Shown in pieces: positions 1-6,359 of a stretch of 7,528 bases of DNA. Below the pieces are notes generated by a model, which was given only the letters and a program-made list of their open reading frames with translations, did not search any database and was not told the DNA's origin. The translations under genes were made by a program, and so were the position numbers. The stretch is from NCBI GenBank assembly GCA_046717125.1, contig JBKJVQ010000208.1:1-7528 (forward strand), read 5' to 3'. Each line of letters begins with the position of its first letter. The first letter of the stretch is position 1. The stretch comes from JBKJVQ01 sp046717125 (GTDB taxonomy: Bacteria > Pseudomonadota > Alphaproteobacteria > Rhizobiales > Methyloligellaceae).

Positions 1-1
1 G

Positions 2-958
2 GGCTATGTGTTCCGCATCCAGAATCTCTCGGACAATCCGTTTGGCTCCAACCAGTTCGCCGAAAGCAGCAATAACGGCCTCGCCGTGCAGTTCTCCTAT
101 GCGCGGCTGGCAAGCGAGAAATACGGATCGGTCCAGCTCGGACTGCAGGCGCCCGCCTCGAAGAGCGCGGCCATGTTCACGGATCTGTCCGGCTCGCAGC
201 TCTTCGCCAATTACGTGCTGTTCGACGGCGCGGGCTTTTTCCTGCGGCGCGGCGACGGCACGCTCAGCAATGTGACCTGGGGCGGTATCGGTTTCTGCTA
301 TGCGATCGAGCGGCCGTTCGGCGGCGATTGCAACGGCATCGTGCAGAATGTCGCGCGCTACGACAGTCCCGTTTTCGGCGGGTTCTCCCTGTCGGCGAGC
401 TGGGGCGAGGACGATTTGTGGGATGTCGCGGCGCGGTTCAACCGGGACATGGCCGGGTTCAAACTATCCGCCGCGATCGCTTACACGAAGCATTCCGACG
501 AGAACCAGTCTCCTTTTGTCGCGCCGGGCAAGGACATCGAATTCTATCAGGCTGGCGCGTACATCCAGCATCTCGCATCCGGCCTGTTTGTACACGGAGC
601 ATATGGCAACGAGGACATCGGCGACTCGCTGCTGAGGAATGGCCTAATCGCAGTGGATGGCGAGCACTACTATTTCAAAGCGGGCCTCCGCCGGAAGCTC
701 AGCCCGCTGGGTCACACCGTGCTGTTCGGCGACTATGCGGAATATCTCGATCAGCTCGCACCGATTGCGCTCGCTGCGGGTGCGACCTCCAGCGAATTCA
801 CCCGCTGGGGCGGCGGCATCGTGCAGGAGATCGACTCCGCCGCCATGGCGCTTTGGGTCAAATACCGGCGGCACGAGGCCGAGATTGAAGGCGCGCCGAC
901 CCTTGCCGACATCGAGGGCGCCGATTTTCTCGGCTTTGGCGGCATTATCAACTTCTGA
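2..958 (+). CDS. Outer-membrane porin (5' end outside window)
   Basis: Beta-barrel porin that would form a passive diffusion channel in the outer membrane. The reading frame is already open at base 2 (Gly-Tyr before the GTG at 8), so the signal peptide and first strands lie beyond the left edge; 318 residues are visible. What shows it: no hydrophobic helices, many short alternating stretches rich in Tyr, Phe, Trp, Gly and Ala (for example around the SLSASWGEDD and YYFKAGLRRK segments), and a C-terminal Ile-Ile-Asn-Phe ending, the terminal Phe being the usual barrel-assembly signal. The wording resembles porins I remember from Hyphomicrobiales. Two cysteines (residues 97 and 108, counting the GTG at 8 as 1) sit about eleven residues apart in what is probably an extracellular loop and could form a disulfide. 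Solute preference cannot be told. The fold class is fairly sure; the exact family is from memory. Confidence 0.85.
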   Translation, partial: GYVFRIQNLSDNPFGSNQFAESSNNGLAVQFSYARLASEKYGSVQLGLQAPASKSAAMFTDLSGSQLFANYVLFDGAGFFLRRGDGTLSNVTWGGIGFCYAIERPFGGDCNGIVQNVARYDSPVFGGFSLSASWGEDDLWDVAARFNRDMAGFKLSAAIAYTKHSDENQSPFVAPGKDIEFYQAGAYIQHLASGLFVHGAYGNEDIGDSLLRNGLIAVDGEHYYFKAGLRRKLSPLGHTVLFGDYAEYLDQLAPIALAAGATSSEFTRWGGGIVQEIDSAAMALWVKYRRHEAEIEGAPTLADIEGADFLGFGGIINF

Positions 959-985
959 TCGGCTGATCCTGAATTCGTCGCCGAT
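958..985 (+). terminator. Weak hairpin at the porin stop codon
   Basis: Perfect 6-bp arms ATCGGC (958-963) and GCCGAT (980-985) with a 16-base loop begin inside the porin TGA and are followed by an AT-rich run (989-995) but not a true T tract. It could be a weak terminator or an mRNA 3'-end structure for the porin. The right arm contains the ATG at 984, so that ATG would be paired. The stem is short and could be chance. Confidence 0.25.
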
Positions 986-1017
986 GCATTATATTCCGGC
1001 CGTGACGCACATCGGGA

Positions 1018-1023
1018 AGAGGG
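1018..1023 (+). promoter_or_regulatory. Ribosome binding site favouring the TTG start at 1029
   Basis: The sequence AGAGGG, with the GAGG core at 1019-1022, stands six bases before TTG at 1029. The competing in-frame ATG at 984 has no purine-rich stretch in front of it. Together with the clean signal peptide that begins at 1029, this decides the start. Confidence 0.6.
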
Positions 1024-1028
1024 CTAAC

Positions 1029-1556
1029 TTGCACAAATCATTCCGTATACGCACGTTATCTATCGTCTTCGCGGCTATGCTTGCCGCGCCGTCGGCCGCG
1101 GTAGCGCAATCCGGATGCGACGCGATGGCTTGGACGGTCACGACGGAAGCCTCGTGGATGAACGCAGGGAAAATCGAGATCGTGAACAGCGGCGAGACGC
1201 TCAAGATGCCTCCGGAAGCCGCGATGTCGGTCGTTCTCCGTCCCGCCTTCGAAGTGAAGCTGCCCGTCCCTCCGTCCGGCCGACCGAAGAAAATTGAGGT
1301 CGAGAATTATAGCGGGCTCGTCAATTTTGACGGCGTGCCGAAACCGGGCCTTTATCAGGTCAGTGTTTCCGGCCCGGGCTGGGTCGATGTCGTGCAGAAT
1401 GGCGCGACACTGCCGTTCGTTGCGGAAACCGATGCAACCGGTTGCGTGGGCGTGCGCAAGAGTATCCGTTTCAAGATCGGCGAGGGACCGTTTTCGCTCC
1501 AGGTCAGCAGCGTCCCGAGAGGTTCAATCCGCGTGACGATGCGGCCGCCGGAATAG
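1029..1556 (+). CDS. Small exported protein of unknown function
   Basis: Predicted periplasmic or secreted protein of 175 residues. From the TTG it has a textbook signal peptide: positive N-region (H2, K3, R6, R8), hydrophobic core (residues 10-20) and an Ala-Val-Ala cleavage site before Gln27. The mature part has no membrane segment. It looks all-beta, with two cysteines (C30 and C139) that could pair across the domain, and a central Gly-rich stretch ending SGPGWVDVVQNG (residues 114-125) followed by a CVGVRKSIRF segment (139-148). I remember this pattern from a family of small alphaproteobacterial secreted proteins, some of which carry the misleading label homogentisate dioxygenase; nothing here resembles that enzyme. 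Starting at ATG 984 would add 15 residues before the signal peptide and has no ribosome site. It follows the porin by 70 bases on the same strand, but shared transcription is unproven. Function unknown. Confidence 0.8.
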   Translation: MHKSFRIRTLSIVFAAMLAAPSAAVAQSGCDAMAWTVTTEASWMNAGKIEIVNSGETLKMPPEAAMSVVLRPAFEVKLPVPPSGRPKKIEVENYSGLVNFDGVPKPGLYQVSVSGPGWVDVVQNGATLPFVAETDATGCVGVRKSIRFKIGEGPFSLQVSSVPRGSIRVTMRPPE

Positions 1557-1571
1557 AGGGAGCGCCGGCGT

Positions 1572-1600
1572 CCACGGGATTGGAGTCCATCGACCCGTGG
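1572..1600 (+). terminator. Hairpin after the small exported protein gene
   Basis: Perfect 7-bp arms CCACGGG (1572-1578) and CCCGTGG (1594-1600) enclose a 15-base loop and start 16 bases after the stop codon at 1554-1556. The position suits a transcription terminator, but no T run follows, so it may instead be a structured 3' end or part of the leader of the dxs transcript. Confidence 0.3.
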
Positions 1601-1642
1601 CTTATGTCTGGCTTGACGGGACGCGCATCCTGTTCTGTCTGT

Positions 1643-1685
1643 CGGGGAGATGTCTCGTTCCGCGGCGTTATGGCCTGTCTCCCCG
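1643..1685 (+). promoter_or_regulatory. Inverted repeat in the leader region upstream of dxs
   Basis: Perfect 8-bp arms CGGGGAGA (1643-1650) and TCTCCCCG (1678-1685), extendable by one G-T pair at each end, are separated by 27 bases and lie 63-106 bases before the dxs start. If transcription starts upstream of it, it is a 5' leader stem-loop. The loop is too long for a typical dimeric repressor operator. I recognise no known riboswitch. The rest of the 192-base gap holds no credible gene. Confidence 0.35.
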
Positions 1686-1748
1686 GCGGATGGCGAGCGA
1701 TGAACGGAAGCGATGAATTCGCGCAGGATCGAAGGATCAACGGACGGA

Positions 1749-3692
1749 ATGACTGAGCGCGCACCCGGCAAGTCGCATAACCGCACGCCGTTGTTGAATC
1801 GCGTAGGCACGCCCGCCGATCTGCGTGCACTGCCCGAATCCGACCTGCCGCAGCTTGCGGACGAACTGCGTCAGGAAACGATTGACGCCGTGTCGGTCAC
1901 GGGCGGGCATCTCGGCGCGGGGCTCGGCGTCGTGGAGCTTACCGTTGCGCTGCATTATCTGTTCGATACGCCGCGCGACCGGCTGATCTGGGATGTCGGC
2001 CATCAGGCCTATCCGCACAAGATCCTCACCGGCCGCCGGGACCGTATCCGCACGCTCCGGCAGGTCGGCGGGCTCTCGGGTTTCACCAAGAGGAGTGAAA
2101 GCGAGTATGACCCGTTCGGCGCGGCCCATTCGTCGACCTCGATCTCAGCCGGGCTCGGCATGGCGGTCGCCCGCGACCTGAAGTCCGAGACCAACAACGT
2201 GATCGCCGTGATCGGCGATGGGGCGATGTCGGCCGGCATGGCCTATGAGGCGATGAACAATGCCGGGGCGATTGATGCGCGGCTGATTGTGATCCTCAAC
2301 GACAACGACATGTCGATTGCGCCTCCAACCGGCGCGCTGTCGAAATATCTCGCGCGCATCACCTCGAGCGGCACCTATCTGAGTGTGCGTGACGCGGCCA
2401 AGCAGCTCGCCCGTATCCTGCCCGAGAAGTGGCAGCGCCGGGCTGCGCGCGCCGAGGAGAGCGCACGCACATATTGGTCCGGCGGCGCACTGTTCGAGGA
2501 GCTCGGCTTCTATTATGTCGGGCCGATCGACGGTCACGATTTCAGCCATTTGCTCCCTGTACTGAAGAATGTGCGCGACGTTGCTCATGGGCCGATCCTC
2601 GTCCATGTCGTGACGCAGAAGGGGAAGGGCTACACGCCGGCCGAAGACTCGGACGACAAATATCACGGCGTCGCAAAGTTCAACGTCGTCACCGGCGTGC
2701 AGGAGAAGCCGAAGCCGGCCGCGCCGAGCTACACGAAAGTGTTTGGGACGAGCCTCATCATCGAGGCGCGGAAGGACGAGAAAATCGTCGGCATCACCGC
2801 CGCCATGCCGGACGGAACCGGTATTGATATATTTGCCGAAGCGTTTCCTGACCGCGCCTTCGATGTCGGTATCGCCGAGCAACATGCGGTGACCTTCGCA
2901 GCCGGTATGGCCTCGGAGGGGCTGAAGCCGTTTGCCGCCATCTATTCGACCTTCCTGCAGCGGGGCTACGACCAGATCGTCCATGACGTGGCGATTCAAA
3001 AGCTGCCCGTGCGCTTTGCAATCGACCGTGCGGGCCTCGTCGGTGCGGATGGGCCGACCCATGCGGGATCGTTCGATCTTGTCTATCTCGGCTGCCTGCC
3101 GGGCTTCATCATTATGGCGGCGTCCGACGAGGCGGAACTCCGCCACATGGTGGCGACCGCGGCGGCGATCGACGATGCGCCGTCCGCCTTCCGCTTTCCG
3201 CGCGGCGAGGGCACGGGCGTCCCGTTGCCGGAGGAGGGCGTGCCGCTTAAGATTGGCGAGGGCCGCATCGTGTGCGAGGGCGGGGCGGTTGCCATCCTGT
3301 CGCTCGGCGCGCGTCTTGCCGAGTGCATGAAGGCGGCGGACCAGCTCGCCGCGTTCGGCTTGCCGGCGACAATAGCCGATGCCCGCTTCATGAAGCCGCT
3401 CGACCGCGACCTGATCCGGCAGCTTGCACGGCATCACGAGGTGCTGCTTACGGTCGAGGAGGGCTCCGTTGGCGGCTTCGGGAGCCATGTCCTTCATGCG
3501 CTTTCGGAAGATGGATTGCTGAACGGCGCGTTCAAAGTGCGAAGCCTGACGCTGCCTGATCTGTTCATCGATCATGACAAACCCGATCTGATGTACGCGA
3601 AGGCCGGTCTCGACGCCGCCGGCATCGTCCGCGCAACATTCTTGGCATTGGGGCGGGAGCACAAACCTTTTGCGGCCGACGCCCGCGCGTGA
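1749..3692 (+). CDS. dxs: 1-deoxy-D-xylulose-5-phosphate synthase
   Basis: Cytoplasmic, thiamine-diphosphate-dependent enzyme that condenses pyruvate with glyceraldehyde 3-phosphate to DXP, the entry step of the MEP isoprenoid pathway; DXP also feeds thiamine and pyridoxal synthesis. Length is 647 residues, close to the usual 620-640. Visible landmarks: GGHLGAGLG with the conserved His54; DVGHQAYPHKILTGRRD (82-98); HSSTSISAGLG (127-137); the cofactor and Mg site GDG (157-159) with LNDND (183-187); the pyrimidine-binding domain with catalytic Glu377 in GIAEQH; the family signature DRAGLVGADGPTHAG (426-440); and a C-terminal transketolase domain (about 505-635). All expected catalytic residues are present. 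The ATG at 1749 was chosen because conserved sequence begins soon after it; GAAGGA at 1731-1736 is a rather distant ribosome site. An in-frame ATG at 1713 would add 12 residues. dusA follows 16 bases after the stop, suggesting one transcript. Confidence 0.97.
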   Translation: MTERAPGKSHNRTPLLNRVGTPADLRALPESDLPQLADELRQETIDAVSVTGGHLGAGLGVVELTVALHYLFDTPRDRLIWDVGHQAYPHKILTGRRDRIRTLRQVGGLSGFTKRSESEYDPFGAAHSSTSISAGLGMAVARDLKSETNNVIAVIGDGAMSAGMAYEAMNNAGAIDARLIVILNDNDMSIAPPTGALSKYLARITSSGTYLSVRDAAKQLARILPEKWQRRAARAEESARTYWSGGALFEELGFYYVGPIDGHDFSHLLPVLKNVRDVAHGPILVHVVTQKGKGYTPAEDSDDKYHGVAKFNVVTGVQEKPKPAAPSYTKVFGTSLIIEARKDEKIVGITAAMPDGTGIDIFAEAFPDRAFDVGIAEQHAVTFAAGMASEGLKPFAAIYSTFLQRGYDQIVHDVAIQKLPVRFAIDRAGLVGADGPTHAGSFDLVYLGCLPGFIIMAASDEAELRHMVATAAAIDDAPSAFRFPRGEGTGVPLPEEGVPLKIGEGRIVCEGGAVAILSLGARLAECMKAADQLAAFGLPATIADARFMKPLDRDLIRQLARHHEVLLTVEEGSVGGFGSHVLHALSEDGLLNGAFKVRSLTLPDLFIDHDKPDLMYAKAGLDAAGIVRATFLALGREHKPFAADARA

Positions 3693-3708
3693 AGGCTTGT
3701 AAGGTAAA

Positions 3709-4713
3709 ATGGTGCAATTTCAATTGCATAGGTTGTGTACCGCGCCGATGATGGAATGGACGGACCGGCACTGCCGGTTCTTCCATCGCCTCATCACGCG
3801 CCGCGCCCGGCTCTATACCGAGATGGTCACCGCCGATGCCGTGATCCATGGCGACCGGGAGCGGCTGATCGGGTTTTCGCCTGAGGAGCGGCCTGTCGCC
3901 CTGCAACTCGGCGGCTCGGCCCCGGCGAAGCTCGCGCGTGCGGCGGCGATCGGCGATCGGTTCGGTTATGACGAGATCAACCTGAATATTGGCTGCCCCT
4001 CGGACCGTGTGCAGTCGGGCCGCTTCGGCGCATGCCTGATGGCGGAACCGACGGTGGTGGCCGATTGCGTACGCGCGATGCGGTTGGCCGTCGCGATCCC
4101 GGTGACCGTCAAGTGCCGTATCGGAATCGACGATCAGGACACGGAGCAGGCGCTGGACGAATTTGTCGACCGCGTTGCCGATGCCGGGTGCGGGACCTTT
4201 ATCGTGCATGCGCGCAAGGCCTGGCTTGAAGGCCTCTCGCCCAAGCAGAATCGCGATGTTCCGCCGCTCGATTATGATCGTGTGTATCGGCTGAAGGCGC
4301 AACGCCCGGAATTGGCCATCGTCCTGAATGGCGGCATTGAAACGCTGGACGAAGCTGAGAGGCATCTCGCCCATGTCGATGGCGTGATGCTGGGTCGGGC
4401 TGCCTATCACGATCCGTACATGCTGGCTGAAGCCGACGGCCGCCTCTTCGGCGATAACGCCTCCATACCTTCCCGCGCAGATATCCTACGCGGATTCATT
4501 CCGTACACGGAGACACAGTTGGCGCGCGGCGTGCGCCTGTCTTCGCTCACGCGGCACATTCTCGGCCTGATGCACGGCCAACCGCGGGGCAGGGCGTTCC
4601 GCCGGCTCCTATCGGAGCACGCGCACAGGCCCGGCGCGGAGGTCGCGCTGCTGCGCGAGGCGGTGGCGCTTATCGAGAGCGCGGAGCGTCCGGTCCTGGC
4701 TGCGGCGGAGTAG
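3709..4713 (+). CDS. dusA: tRNA-dihydrouridine(20/20a) synthase DusA
   Basis: FMN-dependent flavoenzyme that uses NADPH to reduce uridine to dihydrouridine in the D-loop of tRNA, at positions 20 and 20a for the DusA subfamily. At 334 residues it has normal length. Landmarks of the TIM barrel: APMMEWTDRH (12-21, FMN-binding start), TEMV (37-40), LQLGG (65-69), YDEINLNIGCPSDRVQ (87-102) with catalytic Cys96, GRFGACLM (104-111), VKCRIGIDD (134-142), HARKAWLEGLSPKQNR (167-182), LNGGI (206-210) and the phosphate-binding VMLGRAAY (226-233). The GCPSDRVQ plus GLSPKQNR combination is typical of DusA rather than DusB or DusC. The helical C-terminal tRNA-binding domain covers about 255-330. The ribosome site AAGGT (3701-3705) is only three bases from ATG 3709 but six from the next codon, GTG 3712, so the true start may be one codon later. 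It lies 16 bases after dxs, probably co-transcribed. Confidence 0.96.
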   Translation: MVQFQLHRLCTAPMMEWTDRHCRFFHRLITRRARLYTEMVTADAVIHGDRERLIGFSPEERPVALQLGGSAPAKLARAAAIGDRFGYDEINLNIGCPSDRVQSGRFGACLMAEPTVVADCVRAMRLAVAIPVTVKCRIGIDDQDTEQALDEFVDRVADAGCGTFIVHARKAWLEGLSPKQNRDVPPLDYDRVYRLKAQRPELAIVLNGGIETLDEAERHLAHVDGVMLGRAAYHDPYMLAEADGRLFGDNASIPSRADILRGFIPYTETQLARGVRLSSLTRHILGLMHGQPRGRAFRRLLSEHAHRPGAEVALLREAVALIESAERPVLAAAE

Positions 4714-4742
4714 GGCAGCCTAGCCATGACAAGCAAAACTAT

Positions 4743-4840
4743 CCGCGCCATCCCGGACCGCGTGGCGCGCAACGCCATCGCGAGATCCGGGAAGGCTCTG
4801 GGTCGCGGACAGCGCCTGCGGCGCTTCCGGGATGGTGCGG
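4743..4840. repeat. Palindromic intergenic repeat with cloverleaf potential
   Basis: The outer arms CCGCGCCATCCCGGA (4743-4757) and TCCGGGATGGTGCGG (4826-4840) are complementary over 15 bases with one mismatch, which is a G-U pair in the RNA of one strand. Inside are three further inverted repeats in tandem: TGGCG/CGCCA (4763-4767, 4773-4777), CGCGA/TCGCG (4779-4783, 4803-4807) and AGCGCC/GGCGCT (4811-4816, 4820-4825, loop TGC). Together they make a four-way, tRNA-like shape with no tRNA sequence features. From memory, elements with ATCCCGGA/TCCGGGAT ends are very common between genes in Hyphomicrobiales genomes, so this is probably one copy of a dispersed family. Only this copy is in the window. 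It occupies most of the 140-base gap between dusA and the transporter gene. Confidence 0.75.
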
Positions 4841-4853
4841 CCAGAGCCACTGT

Positions 4854-5681
4854 ATGAGCCTGCTCGACACGCCCGACCTCTGGCTTCTCGTCGCGGCGTT
4901 GATCGCCGCGGGCGCGTTGACGGGTCTGCTGTCCGGTTTCCTGGGGATCGGCGGTGGCGGCGTTATGGTGCCGATCCTGTACGAACTTTTCCGCGTCGTC
5001 GGCGTGGACGACGACGTGCGCACGCATCTTGCGGTCGGCACATCGCTCGCCGTCATCGTGCCGACCTCGATCCGCTCGTTTCTCGGCCACCGCGCGCGGG
5101 GCGCCGTCGACGAAGAGGTGCTGCGATCGATGTTGGCCGCGCTCATGGCCGGCGTTCTCATCGGCATCGTCATCACAAGTCTGGTGGACGGCTCCGTCTT
5201 GCGCGCGGTGTATGCCATCTCAACCGGCGTAATGGCCGTGAAGCTTGCGGTCGGGACCCAGCGCGGTCAGCTCGGCAACACATTGCCGGGCGGGCCAGTG
5301 CGGCAGATCGTTGCCGGAGCGACCGGTGTCATATCCACGCTGATCGGAATTGGCGGCGGCGTCTTCGTCACGGCGTTCATGACGCTCTACGGCCGCACCA
5401 TCCACCAGGGCGTTGCGACCGCTTCGGGTTTCGGCCCCGCGATCGCGATCCCGGCCGTGCTCGGCTATGTCTGGGCAGGGTGGGGAGTCGACGGTCTGCC
5501 ACCCGGCTCGATCGGCTATGTCAGCCTCATCGGCGCTGGGCTGATGATTCCGACCGCGGTGCTCGTCGCGCCGCTAGGCGTGCACCTCGCCCACGGCGTG
5601 TCGCGCCGTACGCTGGAGCTCTGCTTCGCGGCATTCCTGACGTTCGTGGCGGTGAGGTTCGTGTTCAGTCTTTTGGACTAG
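4854..5681 (+). CDS. TauE/SafE family membrane transporter
   Basis: Inner-membrane protein of 275 residues in the TauE/SafE (DUF81) family, whose studied members are linked to export of sulfite, sulfoacetate or other organic anions. About eight hydrophobic segments are visible (roughly 9-29, 30-48, 58-76, 92-111, 114-133, 150-178, 190-210, 219-241 and 253-271, some of which may merge). The family's internal duplication is clear: GFLGIGGGGVMVPIL (28-42) matches TLIGIGGGVFVTAF (162-175), and each is followed by a His-containing helix start (THLAVGTS at 57-64; HQGVATAS at 184-191). The substrate cannot be inferred; no sulfur genes are nearby. The ATG at 4854 is the only good start, yet the ribosome site is weak because the palindromic repeat ends 13 bases upstream. 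The gene converges with the one ending at 5692, leaving 10 bases between stops and no obvious terminator. Confidence 0.9.
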   Translation: MSLLDTPDLWLLVAALIAAGALTGLLSGFLGIGGGGVMVPILYELFRVVGVDDDVRTHLAVGTSLAVIVPTSIRSFLGHRARGAVDEEVLRSMLAALMAGVLIGIVITSLVDGSVLRAVYAISTGVMAVKLAVGTQRGQLGNTLPGGPVRQIVAGATGVISTLIGIGGGVFVTAFMTLYGRTIHQGVATASGFGPAIAIPAVLGYVWAGWGVDGLPPGSIGYVSLIGAGLMIPTAVLVAPLGVHLAHGVSRRTLELCFAAFLTFVAVRFVFSLLD

Positions 5682-5691
5682 ACGATCCAGC

Positions 5692-6351
5692 CTATTGGAA
5701 TTGAACTACAAGAAAATTTCCCTTCGGATGGATTTCCTTGAGGGAGGAGCGAAAGCTTGCAAACGTCTTCTCAAAAGAAGCGACGTTCTCATCTGTGACT
5801 GCAATCAGCGCATCGCTGATCGCCTTCAGGCGGTGAACAACGCTTGGGCCAAGAATAGCAAGTATCTGCTCCTCCGAGGCTTGTTCTCCAGGCCATATGT
5901 TCGCTGATGACATACGAGCGTGCACTTCGCCTACCTGCACGTCCCTATACTGACGAATTAAGTCTGTATTCAGATCGAATCTTTGTTCCTCGAGTAGTAA
6001 TTCCATTAGGCGGTTGGGACTTCGACCTCGCAATGCAAAGGTGAGATCTCGAAGATCGAATTTGGTAATCCCGTATCCGGTGGTCATCGATGCCGGCATG
6101 TTCAACCAACGCGTCGGATCTTCGCGACAAACAGAAACTATCTCATTCTGAAACTGCTTTAGAATGTTCCACATATTGAACAGCGTGTGTAATGCGCGGT
6201 TTCCGGCGGCGACCTCTTCCTCCTGGGCTTCGCGTCGCCGCCGTCTCGCTTCCAGCTGGAATGCCAGCCATGCTCCGCCGAAGGCCGCGACGATGGTGGC
6301 AAGACTTTCGATTCCGATACGCCACCAATCCAGAGAAGCACCGGTCTCCAA
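5692..6351 (-). CDS. Unrecognised protein with one N-terminal membrane segment
   Basis: I do not recognise this 219-residue protein. It has one hydrophobic segment (about residues 12-30, beginning after a Trp-Trp-Arg) followed directly by a very basic run (R36-R40) and an acidic Gln/Glu patch, so the remainder (about 45-219) should lie in the cytoplasm by the positive-inside rule. That part looks mainly helical, with two cohesive stretches (about 54-75 and 160-205) and no visible catalytic motif. The frame is open upstream into the mutase gene; TTG at 6351 is chosen because GAGG (6363-6360) lies eight bases before it and the first ATG would remove the membrane segment. The start is 10 bases after the mutase stop, so it is probably translated from the same transcript. 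Hand-counted GC is about 48% over 5701-6180 but 63% over 6181-6360, suggesting acquired or mosaic DNA. It could be an anchored accessory or regulatory protein; no function is claimed. Confidence 0.75.
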   Translation of the reverse strand: METGASLDWWRIGIESLATIVAAFGGAWLAFQLEARRRRREAQEEEVAAGNRALHTLFNMWNILKQFQNEIVSVCREDPTRWLNMPASMTTGYGITKFDLRDLTFALRGRSPNRLMELLLEEQRFDLNTDLIRQYRDVQVGEVHARMSSANIWPGEQASEEQILAILGPSVVHRLKAISDALIAVTDENVASFEKTFASFRSSLKEIHPKGNFLVVQFQ

Positions 6352-6359
6352 CGGCAGAA

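Noticed and set aside
657..983. In-frame extension of the small exported protein gene into the porin gene
   Set aside because: It would overlap the porin by 300 bases and bury the signal peptide internally; the true start must be at 984 or, better, 1029.
964..994. Possible promoter before the small exported protein gene (TTATAT at 989-994)
   Set aside because: The -10-like match has no -35 partner better than TGATCC, so it is not supported beyond an AT-rich patch.
1613..1642. Possible sigma-70 promoter before dxs (TTGACG at 1613-1618)
   Set aside because: No acceptable -10 hexamer stands 16-18 bases downstream, and a single -35-like match is expected by chance.
2145..3662. 505-codon open frame on the minus strand
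   Set aside because: It lies entirely antisense to dxs, which has every catalytic motif. Long antisense frames are usual in GC-rich coding DNA, and its protein is rich in Arg, His and Gly without any motif.
3565..4410. 281-codon open frame on the minus strand
   Set aside because: Antisense shadow of dusA and the end of dxs; no recognisable domain and no ribosome site with a coherent protein.
4743..4840. tRNA gene, considered because of the cloverleaf fold
   Set aside because: Arms and loops do not carry the conserved tRNA bases (no TTC-containing T loop, no D-loop GG pattern, no 7-bp acceptor with 7-base anticodon loop) and the outer stem is 15 bp.
4407..5218. Overlapping minus-strand frames across the dusA end, the repeat and the transporter start
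   Set aside because: Their sequence is the translated palindrome plus antisense transporter codons, a common false gene pattern around such repeats.
4832..5704. 290-codon plus-strand frame overlapping the transporter gene
   Set aside because: Arg-rich out-of-frame shadow; the overlapping frame from 4854 encodes a clear TauE/SafE protein.
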